Of a stretch of DNA of 64,000 bases, positions 24,361 to 36,475 are shown one piece after another. Position numbers and translations under genes: made by a program. Every line of letters starts with the position of its first letter. Positions within the stretch are counted from its first letter, which is position 1. The notes beneath the pieces were generated by a model. The model was given only the letters and a program-made list of their open reading frames with translations. It ran no database searches and was not told where the DNA came from. The DNA lies in the NCBI GenBank assembly GCA_947184155.2, contig CAMXCT020001083.1:62001-126000 (forward strand), read 5' to 3'. Origin of the DNA: Cladocopium goreaui. Its lineage: Eukaryota; Sar; Dinophyceae; Suessiales; Symbiodiniaceae.

Positions 24361-24544
24361 CTCAAGCACCTTTCGGTCCATCAGTGGATTCGCTCTGCCA
24401 TCCGTGATTCACAGCAACCACTCTCTCCTATAGGTTCCTATTTTTGAAACTTCCGCCACCGCCTTGTGCGGTACAGTACGACTGGTAATTGTTTAATTCA
24501 TAATAGCACTAATAACAAGTATATAATAACATCTACCTATTCAA

Positions 24545-24885
24545 TGATTGATACAATCATATTCATTGAATTGTATCTCCATTGTCCCCATGCGGGGTCC
24601 TCGCCTAACCAGTGCATCCACTTGCCTATCATCCTGACCTGCCAGGATTTGCGCGCAAAAAATCGCTCGAAAACCATGGGAAAACCACGGAGAAACCGAA
24701 AGCTTGCATGGTTCACACTGGAGTAGATGCAAACAACTGAGAGTTGAATGAAGTTTTGACCACTCCCCAAGTATCTGAAGAACTTGGCAGCTGCACCCTG
24801 ATCCAACATGATCCAACTGGTGCCCGTTCGGTGCGCGCCTTGCTGGCTCACGCTGCTACTCTGCGAGACCATGGAAGGTCGTTTC
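24545..24885 (-). CDS. probable exons of unrecognised protein
   Basis: Near 24,645 an acceptor (cctggcAG) is followed on the minus strand by GQDDRQVDALVRRGPRMGT then MEIQFNEYDC, which reads as coding. Further upstream (24,775-24,885) the minus strand reads QQGAHRTGTSWIMLDQGAA then AKFFRYLG. The intervening bases are likely an intron. No family recognised. Confidence 0.35.
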
Positions 24886-25401
24886 CGCACCCGTGGCGTC
24901 TGTCACAAGATGATGGCCAAATGCCAAATGGCCACGCCGTTAAGGCACGACATATTGGCACACATGACCCTATAGTATATACATATCATACATGTACGCG
25001 TGTACAAAAAATAATTAATGATCAAGTATGCAAGATATGCAAAATATATGAAGGGATGAGTATATTCTGCAAACAGCTGCGCTTCTTTGGGTTGTTTGGG
25101 GTTTTCAAGTGTGTAACTGCTCTGCTGTCAGTAGGACGGATGGTAAAACTGTCTCAGCGCTTGAGGTATATCAACAAATAGCAATCAACACTGGTCGATA
25201 TTTGCCTTGTCCGTGGTTTCATCCCCAAAAAAAGTGAGTCCTTGGAGGATCATCAAGGGAGAAAATACGATAAATCAAAACTCGCATCTCGGGACCGACA
25301 CTATGTTGCAACAAACTATGTATATATATAATATATAATCCTATGGTATATATATATTAAATATTATATGTGTTTCATACTTATATGTTATAAATAAATC
25401 A

Positions 25402-26437
25402 CTTTACTTCGTGTGATCCCCACCATGACATTTATACATTTTCTTACTGGCAAATCTTCTGGCATTCTATCTGACATATCTTCTGACATTCTATTTGGCA
25501 TTCTATCTGGCATATCTTCTGTCATATCTTCTGGCATTCTATCTGGCAAATCTTCTGGCATTCTATCTGGCATATCTTCTGGCATTCTATCTGACATATC
25601 TTCTGGCATTCTATCTGGCATATCTTCTGGCATTCTATCTGACATATCTTCTGGCATTCTATCTGGGCATATCTTCTGGCATATCTCTATCTGGCATATC
25701 TTCTGGCATATCTCATATCTTCTGGCATATCTTCTGGCATATCTTGTCAGGGCATATCTTCTGACATTCTTTCTGGCATATCTTCTGATTCTGTTCATAT
25801 CTTCTGACATTCTTTCTGACATTCTTTCTGGCATTCTATCTGGATCTATCTGGCATATCTTCTGGCAAATCTTCTGGGATTCTATCTGGCATATTTTGTG
25901 GCATTCTATCTGACATTTTATCTGGCATTCTATTTGGCATACCTTCTGGCATTCTATCTGACATTTTATCTGGCATTCTATTTGGCATTCTATCTGGCAT
26001 ACCTTCTGGCATTCTATCTGGCATATCTCATGGCATTTTATCTGGCATATCTTCTGGCATTCTCTTTGTCCCATATCTTCCTACATGAGGTCCGACAGGG
26101 AACACTTGGCATGGATACTCGCAGATGAGGTCCGGCAGGGAACACTGGGCGTGGCTGGTCGTGGTTGAGGTCCGGCAGGGAACACTGGGCGTGGCTGGTC
26201 GTGGTTGAGGTCCGGCAGGGAACACTGGGCGTGGATGGTCGTGGTTGAGGTCCGGCAGCGAACACTGTGGATCGCGAGTCGCAGTTGAGCAGGAGGACGA
26301 GGAGGACAACGAGACGAGGAGGACAACGAGAGGAAGAGGACAACGAGAGGAGGAGGACGACGAGAGGAGGAGGAGAGGAGGAGGAGGAGCAGGCAATTTA
26401 GATAAAATCTAACAACCCTCACCTGGCAGGTGGGGAA
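25402..26437 (-). mobile_element. family 1 minisatellite element, copy 1 (inverted)
   Basis: In reverse orientation it starts ccccacctgccaggtgag (26437-26415) and ends gtggggatcacacgaag...taaagt (near 25402). It contains a 40-bp repeat (gaggtccggcagggaac core, four copies, 26,088-26,290), a CTC/GAG-rich spacer and about 50 units of a 12-b repeat (gccagaagatat / gccagatagaat in element sense). Both ends match copies at 42,243 and 50,567. No transposase is encoded. Confidence 0.75.
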
Positions 26438-26807
26438 AAACACATATTATATAATATATGTGTATATATATATGTATATGTATGATGATGAAAAAACATA
26501 CACACACATATATATATATATATATACATATATCATATGTCACCCCACATATATCTATATATATATATAGATATACACATGAAGGCATCCAGGGATTGCA
26601 ACAAAAACCCGCGGCGCCTTCAGACTTGCGACGCTGGTTACTGACTGATCTCCCTGGCGGACAACGCCAGTGCTGGGATTATCTCGATAGCCGAATCATT
26701 GGCAATTTAAATATTGTGGATATACTGACATGCAATGACATGCATATGAAACAAATGTTTTTTGCTTAAATAGAAAACAGGATGTCTATGAAGCTTGGAT
26801 GTAAAAA

Positions 26808-27000
26808 TTAAAGGACCGGATAACCCCACAATGCAACTTTTTCCAATAATGAGCACCAAATGTTGTAGCGGGGACGGGGCAGGAAGGAAAGACAAAGGAG
26901 CTGGTGGAGGATCGAGAAGTAAAACAAAGTTGAGTGTGACAAAGTTGTATGTGAAAGATGGTACAAAGAAAGATGGTGTGTGTGTGACAAAGGAAGGGAA
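26808..27000 (+). mobile_element. family 2 element, short left-end copy
   Basis: aattaaaggaccggataac followed by cccacaatgcaact and ttccaataa matches the left end of copy A. The purine-rich segment (gcaggaaggaaag...gaggatcg) and a few gtgtgtgacaaag units follow. The hairpin right end is absent, so this is a truncated or internally deleted copy. Confidence 0.55.
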
Positions 27001-27094
27001 TGAATTCAAGATTTAATTAAGATCAAATCGTGTGTCAATGCTTCATGATCTGTTTGCGTTTCCAGGTCAATGATGCACGGCTTAACTCGAGAGT

Positions 27095-29934
27095 TAATTC
27101 TCTACCTTTGAGGCCTAGAACAATATCTTTTGAGGGAATTAAATCTTGAGTTAATTCTGTTCATATTGGCTCTGATACCTCCTGCTCTTTCTTCCCTCTT
27201 CTCTTCTACTCTGCTTGTATTGATTCTTCCCTTCTCTTTTCAACTTGTTTGTTTCTCCTTTAACCCCTCCATCCTTCTGATTCTTTCCTTTTCTCTTCTC
27301 TACTCGTTTCATGTAGTGTCTCTAAGTGCACTTGCCCGAAGTTTAACTGCAACAGTTGAGGAAGGATCTCTTTTGAGGGAATTAAATCTTAAGCTAATTC
27401 TGTCCATATTGGCCCTGATACCTCCTGCTCTTTCAGTTGGTATAGGATCTCTTTTGAGAAGGACATGAAATCTTGAGTTCATTCCGTTCATAGTTCATTC
27501 CGTTCATATTGACTCTGATACCTCCTGCTCTTTCTTCCCTCTTCTTCCCTTCTCTGCATGTATATAATCTTCCCTTCTCCTTTCAACTCTTTTGTTTCTC
27601 CTGTACCTTCTCCATCCTTCTGATTCTTTCCCTTTCTCTTCTCTACTCTTTTCATGTAGTCTCTTTAAGTGCAATTGCCCGAAGTTTAACTGTAGTAATA
27701 GTTGATATAGGATCTCTTTTGAGGGAATTAAAATCTTGAGTTATTTCTGTTCTTATTGACTCTGATACCTCCTGCTCTTTCTTCCCTCTTCTTCCCTTCT
27801 CTGCTTGAATATAATCTTCCCTTCTCTTCTCAACTCTTTTGTTTCTCCTCTACCTTCTCCATCCTTCTGATTCTCGCCCTTTCTCTTCTCTACTCTTTTC
27901 ACGTAGTCTCTTTAAGTGCAATTGCCCGAAGTTTAACTGTAATAGTTGATATAGGATCTCTTTTGAGAAGGACATGAAATCTTGAGTTCATTCTGTTCAT
28001 ATTGGCTCTGATACCTCCTGCTCTTTCAGTTGGTATAGGATCTCTTGAGAAGGAATTAAATCTTGAGTTAATTCTGTTCTTATTGACTCTGATACCTCCT
28101 GCTCTTTCTTCCCTCTTCTTCCCTTCTCTCTTGTATATAATCTTTTCTTCTCTTTTCAACTCTTTTGTTTCTCCTCTACCTTCTCCATCCTTCTGATTCT
28201 TTCCCTTTCTCTTCTCTACTCTTTTCACGTAGTCTCTTTAAGTGCAATTGCCCGAAGTTTAACTGTAATAGTTGATATAGGATCTCTTTTGAGAAGGACA
28301 TGAAATCTTGAGTTCATTCTGTTCATATTGGCTCTGATACCTCCTGCTCTTTCAGTTGGTATAGGATCTCTTGTAGAAGGAATTAAATCTTGAGTTAATT
28401 CTGTTCTTATTGACTCTGATACCTCCTGCTCTTTCTCCTCTACTCTTTTCTTTTCAACTTTGTTTCTCCTCTACCTTCTCCATCCTTCTGATTCTTTCCC
28501 TTTCTCTTCTCTACTCTTTTCATGTAGTCTCTTTAAGTGCAATTGCCCGAAGTTTAACTGTAATAGTTGATATAGGATCTCTTTTGAGGGAATTAAAATC
28601 TTGAGTTAATTCTGTTCTTATTGACTCTGATACCTCCTGCTCTTTCTTCCCTCTTCTTCCCTTCTCTGCTTGAATATAATCTTCCCTTCTCTTCTCAACT
28701 CTTTTGTTTCTCCTCTACCTTCTCCATCCTTCTGATTCTCGCCCTTTCTCTTCTCTACTCTTTTCATGTAGTCTCTTTAAGTGCACTTGCCCGAAGTTTA
28801 ACTGTAATAGTTGATATAGGATCTCTTTTGAGGGAATTAAAATCTTGAGTTCATTCTGTTCATATTGGCTCTGATACCTCCTGCTCTGTCTTCCTTCTTC
28901 TTCCCTACTCTGCTTGTATTGATTCTTCCCTTCTCTTTTCAACTTATTTGTTTCTCCTTTACCCCCTCCATCCTTCTGATTCTTTCTTTTTCTCTTCTCT
29001 ACTCGTTTCATGTAGTGTCTCTAAGTGCACTTGCCCGAAGTTTAAGTGTAATAGTTGATATCTCTTTTGAGAAGGACATGAAATCTTGAGTTCATTCCGT
29101 TCATATTGGCTCTGATACCTCCTGCTCTTTCTTCCCTCTTCTTCCCTTCTCTGCATGTATATAATCTTCCCTTCTCCTTTCAACTCTTTTGTTTCTCCTG
29201 TACCTTCTCCATCCTTCTGATTCTTTCCCTTTCTCTTCTCTACTCTTTTCATGTAGTCTCTTTAAGTGCAGTTGCCCGAAGTTTAACTGCAACAGTTGAG
29301 GAAGGATCTCTTTTGAGGGAATTAAATCTTGAGCTAATTCTGTTCATATTGGCTCTGATACCTCCGGCTCTTTCTTCCCTCTTCTTCTCTACTCTGCTTG
29401 TATTGATTCTTCCCTTCTCTTTTCAACTTGTTTGTTTCTCCTTTACTTCCTCCATCCTTCTGATTCTTTCCCTTTCTCTTCTCTACTCTTTTCATGTAGT
29501 CTCTTTAAGTGCAATTGCCCGAAGTTTAATTGTAATAGTTGATATAGGATGTTTCTCCTGTACCTTCTCCATCCTTCTGATTCTTCCCCTTTCTCTTCTC
29601 TACTCTTTTCATGTAGTCTCTTTAAGTGCAATTGCCCGAAGTTTAACTGCAACAGTTGAGGAAGGATCTCTTTTGAGGGAATTAAATCTTGAGTTAATTG
29701 TGTTCATATTGGCTCTGATACCTCCTGCTCTTTCAGTTGGTATAGGATCTCTTTTGAGAAGGACATGAAATCTTGAGTTCATTCCGTTCATATTGACTCT
29801 GATACCTCCTGCTCTTTCTTCCCTCTTCTTCCCTTCTCTGCATGTATATAATCTTCCCTTCTCTTTTCAACCTTTTTGTTTCTCCTGTACCTTCTCCATC
29901 CTTCTGATTCTTTCCCTTTCTCTTCTCTACTCTT
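27095..29934. repeat. pyrimidine-rich tandem array, ~245-bp unit
   Basis: About a dozen variable-length units contain tgatacctcctgctctttc, cttcccttctctgcttgta, ctccatccttctgattc, ctctactcttttcatgtag, tgcccgaagtttaactg and ttgagggaattaaatcttg. Local deletions make units of 90-350 bases. The array resumes at 31,099 after an insertion. Leu/Ser-rich frames here are artefacts. Confidence 0.85.
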
Positions 29935-31098
29935 ATGAGATTCTTTGGCAGCCAGAGATTGGAAAATCCTTTAAAGGCTTTTTTTATCCTTTTTTTATCC
30001 TATTTGAATTTTCTGGGATATCCTTGTTTTATCCTTTTTTTATCCTCCTTCATTTTGGTGTTTTTTTGTTGATCCTTTTTTTGATCATTTTTTAATCATG
30101 GTTTTATCCTCCTTGATTTTGGTGTTTTTTTTGTTTATCCTTTTTCATCATTTGTTTATCCTTTTTTTGTCCTCCTTGATTTTGGTGTTTTTGGTTTATC
30201 TTTGTTTTCATCATGGTTTTATCTTTTGTTTATCCTTTTTTAATCCTCCTAGCTGCAAAATGGATCAAAATTGGCTTCTCCAGGTACAAAAGGCAAAGGG
30301 CTGAGGAAAAGTGTAGGGTTTTATCTTTTTTTGTCCTTTTTTAAAACATTTTTTTATCCTTTTTTTATCCTTGTTTTATCCTCCTAGCTGCAAAATGGAT
30401 CAAAATTGGCTTCCCCAGGTACAAAAGGCAAAGGGCTGAGGAAAAGTGTAGGGTTTTATCCTTTTTTATCCTTTTTTTATTTTTTTTTAAATCCGTGTTT
30501 TATCATCCTAGCTGCAAAATGGATCAAAATTGGCTTCTCTAGGTACAAAAGGCAAAGGGCTGAGGAAAAGTGTAGGATGTTATCCTTTTTTTATCCTTTT
30601 TTATCCTTTCTTTAACATCCTAGCTGCAAAATGGATCAAAATTATTGGCTTCCCCAGGTACAAAACGCAAAGGGCTGAAAAGTGTAGGGTTTTATCCTTT
30701 CCTTATCCTTTTTTATCCTCCTAGCTGCAAAATGGACCAAAATTGGCTTCTTACTACTTCCTACTACTAACTACTAATAAGCAGTACTAATTACTACTAA
30801 CTACTACTAACTAGGAGGATAAAAACAAGGACAAAACAATGATAAAAACAAAAAGATATCCAAAATTGATGAAAATTCAAATGAGGATAAAAAAAGGATA
30901 TCCAGGTCAAGGACAAAAGGATAAACAAAATGATAAAAAATGATTAACAAAAATGATTTAAAAAAAAAGGATATACAAAATTGAGGAAAAATCAGAGGAG
31001 GATAAAAAAAGGATATCCAGGTCAAGGGCAAAAGGATAAACAAATGATAAACAAACCTTTAATTCTGACCCCATTCTGTGGCTCAAAGATTCTCATAA
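29935..31098. mobile_element. foldback element with 10-bp target duplication
   Basis: The array is interrupted exactly inside its ctctactcttttcatg word. ctctactctt occurs at 29925-29934 and again at 31099-31108. The insert starts atgagattctttggcagcc and ends ggctcaaagattctcataa, so its termini are inverted copies. Subterminal parts are also inverted: tttttatcc and ggatatcc words on the left, ggataaaaaaggatatcc on the right. The centre holds five copies of a ~120-b repeat (cctagctgcaaaatggatc, aaggcaaagggctgag). Length is about 1,164 bases with no coding capacity. A 9-11 base duplication is typical of Mutator-like elements. Confidence 0.78.
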
Positions 31099-31470
31099 CT
31101 CTACTCTTTTCATGTAGTCTCTTTAAGTGCAATTGCCCGAAGTTTAACTGCAACAGTTGAGGAAGGATCTCTTTTGAGGGAATTAAATCTTGAGTTAATT
31201 GTGTTCATATTGGCTCTGATACCTCCTGTTCTTTCTTCCCTCTTCTTCTCTACTCTGCTTGTATTTATTCTTCCCTTCTCTTTTCAACTTGTTTGTTTCT
31301 CCTTTACCTTCTCCATCCTTCTGATTCTTTCCTTTTCTCTTCTCTACTCTTTTCATGTAGTGTCTCTAAGTGTACTTGCCGGAAGTTTAACTGTAATAGT
31401 TATGATATAGGATCTCTTTTGAGGGAATTAAATCTTGAGTTAATTCTTTTATATTGGCTTGGATCCTCTG
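31099..31470. repeat. continuation of the pyrimidine-rich array
   Basis: One and a half more units of the array, beginning with the duplicated ctctactctt word and ending at about 31,470. Confidence 0.8.
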
Positions 31471-31612
31471 TGCTCTGTTCAACTCTCTGGTTGCTCTCTA
31501 TCTTCTTCATGATTATCTTCGAGGGTGTAGCCTTGTGAAACCATTGGCCTCTCGACTGAACGGCAACGTCCACGCAGCAGCCACAGATTTTTTTCAGTGA
31601 GAAGACAGGCAG

Positions 31613-33810
31613 TTAAGCCAGCACCGTAGCGTCGTAGTGCTTGTCCATCATCAAACTGATTGTGACTTTGGGTCCCCAAATTTCTTTGCTGATGATATCG
31701 GGTGGCGTCATGCTTACCACAAAGTTTGAGTTCACACCTGGCAGGGACAGGTTGAAGTGTATCTGATGGTAACGGTTTAGATCGTGATTTAATTTTAATT
31801 GCGTACTGGAATCCACTCCTTTTCGTGTGACAAAGTAGTGTGTGAAAGATGGTGTGGCGAAAGACGTTGTGGCGAAAGATGGTGTGTGACAAAGTTGCGT
31901 GCGAAAGATGGTGTGGTGAAAGATGGTGTGTGACAAAGTGGTGTGTGAAGGATTGTGTTGTGAAAGATGGTGTGAGACAAAGTGGTGTGTGAAAGATGGT
32001 CTGTAGGGGTGTGAAAAATGGTGTGTGACAAAGTGGTGTGACAGATGGTGTGTCAAAGATGGTGTGTGTCAAAGATGGTGTGTGAAAGATGGCGTGTGAC
32101 AAAGTGGTGTGTGAAAGATGGTGTGTGAAAGATGGTGTCTGACAAAGTTGGGTGTGAAAGATGGTGTGTGAAAGATGCTGTGTGAACCATGGTGTGTGAC
32201 AACGATGGTGTGTGAAAGAGGGTGTGTCAAACATGGTGTGTGAAAGATGGTGTGTGACAAAGTCGTGTGTCAAAGATGGTAATGGACAAAGATGGTGTGT
32301 GAAAGAGGGTGTGTCAAAGATGGTGTGTGACAAAGTGGTGTGTGACAAAGTTGTGTGTGAAAGGTGGTGTGTGAAAGTTGTGCGTGAAAGATGGTGGGTG
32401 CAAGATGGTGGGTGAAAGATGGTGTGTGACAAAGTTGTGTGTGAAAGATGGTGGGTGACAAAGTGGTGTGTGAAAGATGGTGTGTGACAAAGATGGTGTG
32501 TCAAAGATGGTGGGTGAAAGATGGTGTGTGACAAAGTGGTGTGTGTGAAAGATGGTGTGTGACAAAGATGGCGTGTGACACCAGGGCCAGCCCAGTGCCA
32601 TAAATGCCACGCCTGCCACGCGAAACGTCACCGGCGACAAAAAGGGGCCCAAGCGCGCCACCAGAGCCAGCCCAGTTCCAAAAGTGCCACGCCTGTCACG
32701 CAAAACGAAGGTGGATGTGACCAAGTGCCACGCCTGCCACGCGAAATGAAGGTGGATGTCACCAAGTGCCACGCCTGCCACGCAAAGTGCCGCGGCGTCA
32801 GACCCGTCACCGGCGACTAAAACGGGCCCAAGCGCGCCACCAGAGCCAGCCCAGTGCCATAAGTGCCACGCCTGCCACGCAAAACGAAGGTGGATGTGAC
32901 CAAGTGCCGCGCTTGCCACGCAAAACGAAGGTGGATGTGACCAAGTGCCACGCCTGCCACGCGAAATGAAGGTGGATGTCACCAAGTGCCACGCCTGCCA
33001 CGCAAAGTGCCGCGGCGTCAGACCCGTCACCGGCGACTAAAACGGGCCCAAGCGCGCCACCAGAGCCAGCCCAGTGCCATAAGTGCCACGCCTGCCACGC
33101 AAAACGAAGGTGGATGTGACCAAGTGCCGCGCTTGCCACGCGAAACGAAGGTGGATGTCACCAAGTGCCATGCCTGCCATGCCAAAGTTGTGTGTGAAAG
33201 ATGGTGGGTGAAAGATGGTGTGTGACAAAGTAGTGGGTGAAAGATGGTGTGTGACAAAGTGGTGTGTGAAAGATGGTGTGTGACAAAGTGGTGTGTGAAA
33301 GATGGTGTGTGACAAAGTTGGGTGTGAAAGAGGGTGTGACAAAGTTGTGTGTTTAAAGATGGTGGGTGACAAAGTGGTGTGTGAAAGATGGTGTGTGTGA
33401 CAAAGTGGTGTGTGAAAAATGGTGTGTGACAAAGTTGTGTGTGAAAGATGGTGTGTGACAAAGTTGTGTGTGTGAGTGAGCAGACGGGCGGCGGAGGAGG
33501 AGAAGAAGGAGGAGGAGGAGGAGCGGGGTGGTACAGAATCAAAAACAAGAACCCCACACAAAGATGTGGGGAAAAAAATGCCGTCCTGATTTGTCAAGTA
33601 TAGGATCGAAGCGCCAGGATGGGTTTGTGGTGGCGACGGTACAGGTGACCGCTTTCAATCAGGTTCTCTCAAATGTTCTTAACCGTTGATAGAGTCATGC
33701 AACATAGATTTCCGTCCAGTGCAAAGGAAACTTGAGGAACGCCAACCTCCAGGGTGGCGTGAAAGAAAATATTTCGTGCAAGTGTGACCCGGTTGCTGGT
33801 TTCAGCCAAT
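31613..33810 (-). CDS. unrecognised protein, two probable exons flanking a satellite intron
   Basis: Exon 33810-33684 has acceptor ttctAG, 42 codons and donor ACG|GTTAAG, and reads LAETSNRVTLARNIFFHATL, EVGVPQVSFALDGNLCC. The terminal exon starts near 31,737 (acceptor cctgccAG), reads NSNFVVSMTPPDIISKEIWG, PKVTISLMMDKHYDATVLA and ends with TAA at 31613-31615. About 1.9 kb between them is almost entirely family 2 satellite. Phases do not join directly, so a further exon is expected; a stretch near 33,600-33,660 (ENLIESGHLYRRHHKPIL) is a candidate. Function unknown. Confidence 0.5.
31830..33571 (+). mobile_element. composite satellite element, family 2, copy B (left end lost)
   Basis: Two blocks of a gtgtgtgaaagatggtgtg / tgacaaagtg minisatellite (31,830-32,575 and 33,186-33,475) flank a GC-rich array (32,578-33,180) homologous to that of copy A. 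A gga-rich spacer follows, then aaaaacaagaa and the CCCCACA-TGTGGGG hairpin at 33,552-33,571. The defined left end seen in copies A and 26,808 is missing. Confidence 0.55.
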
Positions 33811-33859
33811 CTAGAAAACCAGTGAAACCTTAGAGCAGGTTCCTTGCTTGTAGACAATG

Positions 33860-34330
33860 GTTCTCATTCTTAATTAATGTCCAGTCAGGATTAATCAACC
33901 CCGCCCGATTAATCAACCTCCAGTGCTGAAATCCATTTTTTATTTTCCAACTCTCTTTATTTTCAAATGGTTTCCTTATTCCATACTTAAGTTGAAACCT
34001 CATGAACACCAGAATCCATCACTGCTGATCATTGAAATTTTGAAAAAAAAACAACTATTCCCCAAATGATCGATTTCTAATTGAATTGTTCTCCCAAAGG
34101 GTACCCCCCATGAGCACATGTCCCCCATTTAATAGTAACCAGAGGGTTCCCCTTATTAATCAACCCCTTCCAAGGGGGCATTTATTTAGGGGGGAAACTA
34201 CGAAAGACCTTACAAGGTCCATCTGACCTTGTGGGAGGGGTTATTAATCCGGTGTTGCCATTACCATGAAATATCATCATTTTGGGTGGCCAAATCATGT
34301 TAAATCATGTTAAATCCGTTTATATCTTAT
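33860..34330. other. no gene seen; possible strand-switch interval
   Basis: Between the last minus-strand exon and the first plus-strand exon-like stretch I see only AT-rich unique sequence. Confidence 0.35.
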
Positions 34331-34334
34331 CTTT

Positions 34335-34565
34335 GGGCCGCTGCCTGTGAACGCAACACCACCCCCAGCGGATCCTGCAAGCTGTGCCGACGCGAAGTGG
34401 GCGTACGGGGTGAGCAATCTGCTACCGCGAGAATGTTAAAGTCGAACGTCCTTCAGGCGCATGTTGAAGGAGAACATGATGAAAATAAATATTATTTTGT
34501 TTTCAACTCTGTGGTTGAGTTGGGCCCTCATTTTCGGCCAGATACCCATGACAGGCACCATCCCA
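34335..34565 (+). other. coding-like islands on plus strand
   Basis: The plus strand reads PLPVNATPPPADPASCADAK then WAYG up to a donor (GGGTGAGC near 34,410). Near 34,530 it reads IFGQIPMTGTIPP up to CCCAG|GTACTG. Both look like short exons but cannot be chained. Function unknown. Confidence 0.3.
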
Positions 34566-35036
34566 CCCAGGTACTGTCGGTCTTGCTTTCCGAGCCCTTG
34601 GGGCTGCCGGGAATCCGTTTTTCCACCGGCAAAGAAATTTTCTTTTCCACTGGCAACACCTGTCGAGGAGCAGGTCAGGTTGGTAAATAGCTATCCGCAG
34701 CTATCCCTATTGTTGTTTATCATGGTCCCCAATAAACATCAATAAACCAGGTAGATAAACCAGGTAGATAAATAAACCAGGTGGCGCAACCCTCTAGAAT
34801 AGACTATCAAAAGGGGTATTTCTAATGGTTCAGGTGAGTTGGATTGTTGCGCATGATTTTCAACTGCATGATGACATATTCTGGTTGATAAAAGGAGATT
34901 GCTCAAACTTTTGGTATCAAAGGGAAACAAAATCACACATTGGTCATGATGTGTCTTTAAGCTTTCCAACACGGGGGCCAATATGTTTGGGCCATCCTGC
35001 TGCAATATTTTGATTTTTGGCGCAAGACTGCCTACT

Positions 35037-35506
35037 GAACATGTTCGCTGCAATCTGGACGTTTGCCCGGAGTTGATGTCCCGCAATCAACATATTGTTC
35101 AGAGGGGGTGGATTTGATCCCTCATGAAGATAAAGTTGATGTTATTTCCCCAATCGACATATTGTTCTGAGGAGGTGGCGAATTTTGATCCCTCATGAAG
35201 ATAAAGTTGATTTTGTTAGCCCGTCCAGCATATTGGTCATAGGGGGTGGCGGATTTTGTTCCCTCATGAAGATAATGTTGATGTAATTACCCGATTCAAC
35301 ATATTGGTCATAGAGGGTGGCGGATTTTGATCCCTCGTGGTGATCCGTGATCAGGTGATATTGCTTCCTCATGAAGATAACTGTGTTCAAGGATTCTTTC
35401 ACATGCCACCGTGGCCTAATTTTCCCCCTTGGCCTTGCTTGGATTCGCAAATTCCCAGCAACACAGAATTGTCTCTGTTATGTATAGGGTTGCGGACAAC
35501 ATGTTC
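35037..35506. mobile_element. satellite-bearing element with inverted ends, copy 2
   Basis: The left end (gaacatgttcgctgcaatc, 35037) matches the left end at 10,102. The right end (gggttgcggacaacatgttc, up to 35506) is a degenerate inverse. Four to five tandem units with cctcatgaagataaagttg and atattggtcatagggggtg lie inside. Confidence 0.55.
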
Positions 35507-35764
35507 AAAAGATCCGATGTCATCTATTTACATTGTTTAAGCGGGCACCCCTCTGAGTGATATATTAAATAAATATATATATATATGCGTGCTGTGTCAT
35601 ATAGATGGGTAAATCCTTACCGTGCACTCTATGACTATATATCTATAATATTCTATAATTATGAATCAGCACGTAAAACGATAGCTCGATTTTCAGCCGG
35701 GACAAGTCCCAAGCCAAAAATCAGTCACAAAATGAGCAGCAAGCAAGAAAACTCACTATACCAG

Positions 35765-35915
35765 GTAGTGCCCGGCAGGCGCCGGGGCGGAAGTTTCAAA
35801 AATCCCGCTAGGGGCCCGCGGGGCCCGGAGCTGGCCGTGTCCATGCCGGAGGCATTCTCTCCTCTCCGAAGGAGAGAGGGGCCGCGCCCCCTGCCGCCGA
35901 CCACCGCGTACCATC
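35765..35915. other. GC-rich unique block
   Basis: About 150 bases are far richer in G+C than their surroundings and include a ctctcct/aggagag hairpin (about 35,858-35,880). It is not readable as a convincing exon. It may be the head of the minisatellite locus that follows. Confidence 0.35.
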
Positions 35916-35969
35916 AAAAAGTGCCGCGTTTTACGGTGTTTTTTGCTGTTCCCATTTTTCGACTCTTGT

Positions 35970-36200
35970 GGCCTAAGATGGGTCAACATGGGCCAACATA
36001 GGCCACAAGATGGGCCAACATAGCCCCAAGATGGGCCAACCTAGCCCTAAGATGGGTCCAAGATGGGCCAACATAGCCCCAAGATGGGCCAACATAGCCC
36101 TAAGATGGGCCCAAATTGCCCTCAAGATAGGCCAACATAGCACCAAGATGGGCCAAGATAGGCCAACATAGCCCCAAGATGGGCCCATATAGCCCCAAGC
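35970..36200. repeat. 21-bp minisatellite (gatgggccaacatagccccaa)
   Basis: About ten copies, variable at ccccaag/ccctaag. Confidence 0.85.
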
Positions 36201-36224
36201 CGTTGACAACAAACCACGAACCAC

Positions 36225-36475
36225 AAACCAGAACCCTCAAACCCCAAACCCCAAACCACAAACCACACACAACAACCAGAACAACGACAACACCGACAAC
36301 AACAACAACAACAACAACGACAACAACGACAACAACGACAACAACAGCAACAACAGCAACAGCAACAGCAACAGCAACAACAACAACAACAACAACAGCA
36401 ACAACAGCAACAACAACAACAACAACAGCAACAACAACAACAACAACAACAACGACCTCCACAGCAATAATAACC
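36225..36475. repeat. (caa)n/(cag)n and (aaacc)n tracts
   Basis: aaaccccaaacc words pass into a ~190-base caacaa/gacaac/agcaac repeat. Confidence 0.85.

Noticed and set aside
25388-26074. 228-codon repeat protein (KICQIECQ or MPEDMPDR)
   Set aside because: Encoded by the 12-bp satellite of family 1; several frames are open at once, and no start or termination signals are shared among the copies.
27130-29768. Many 60-220 codon Leu/Ser-rich hydrophobic frames
   Set aside because: They repeat with the pyrimidine-rich satellite and have the composition of the tract, not of membrane proteins.
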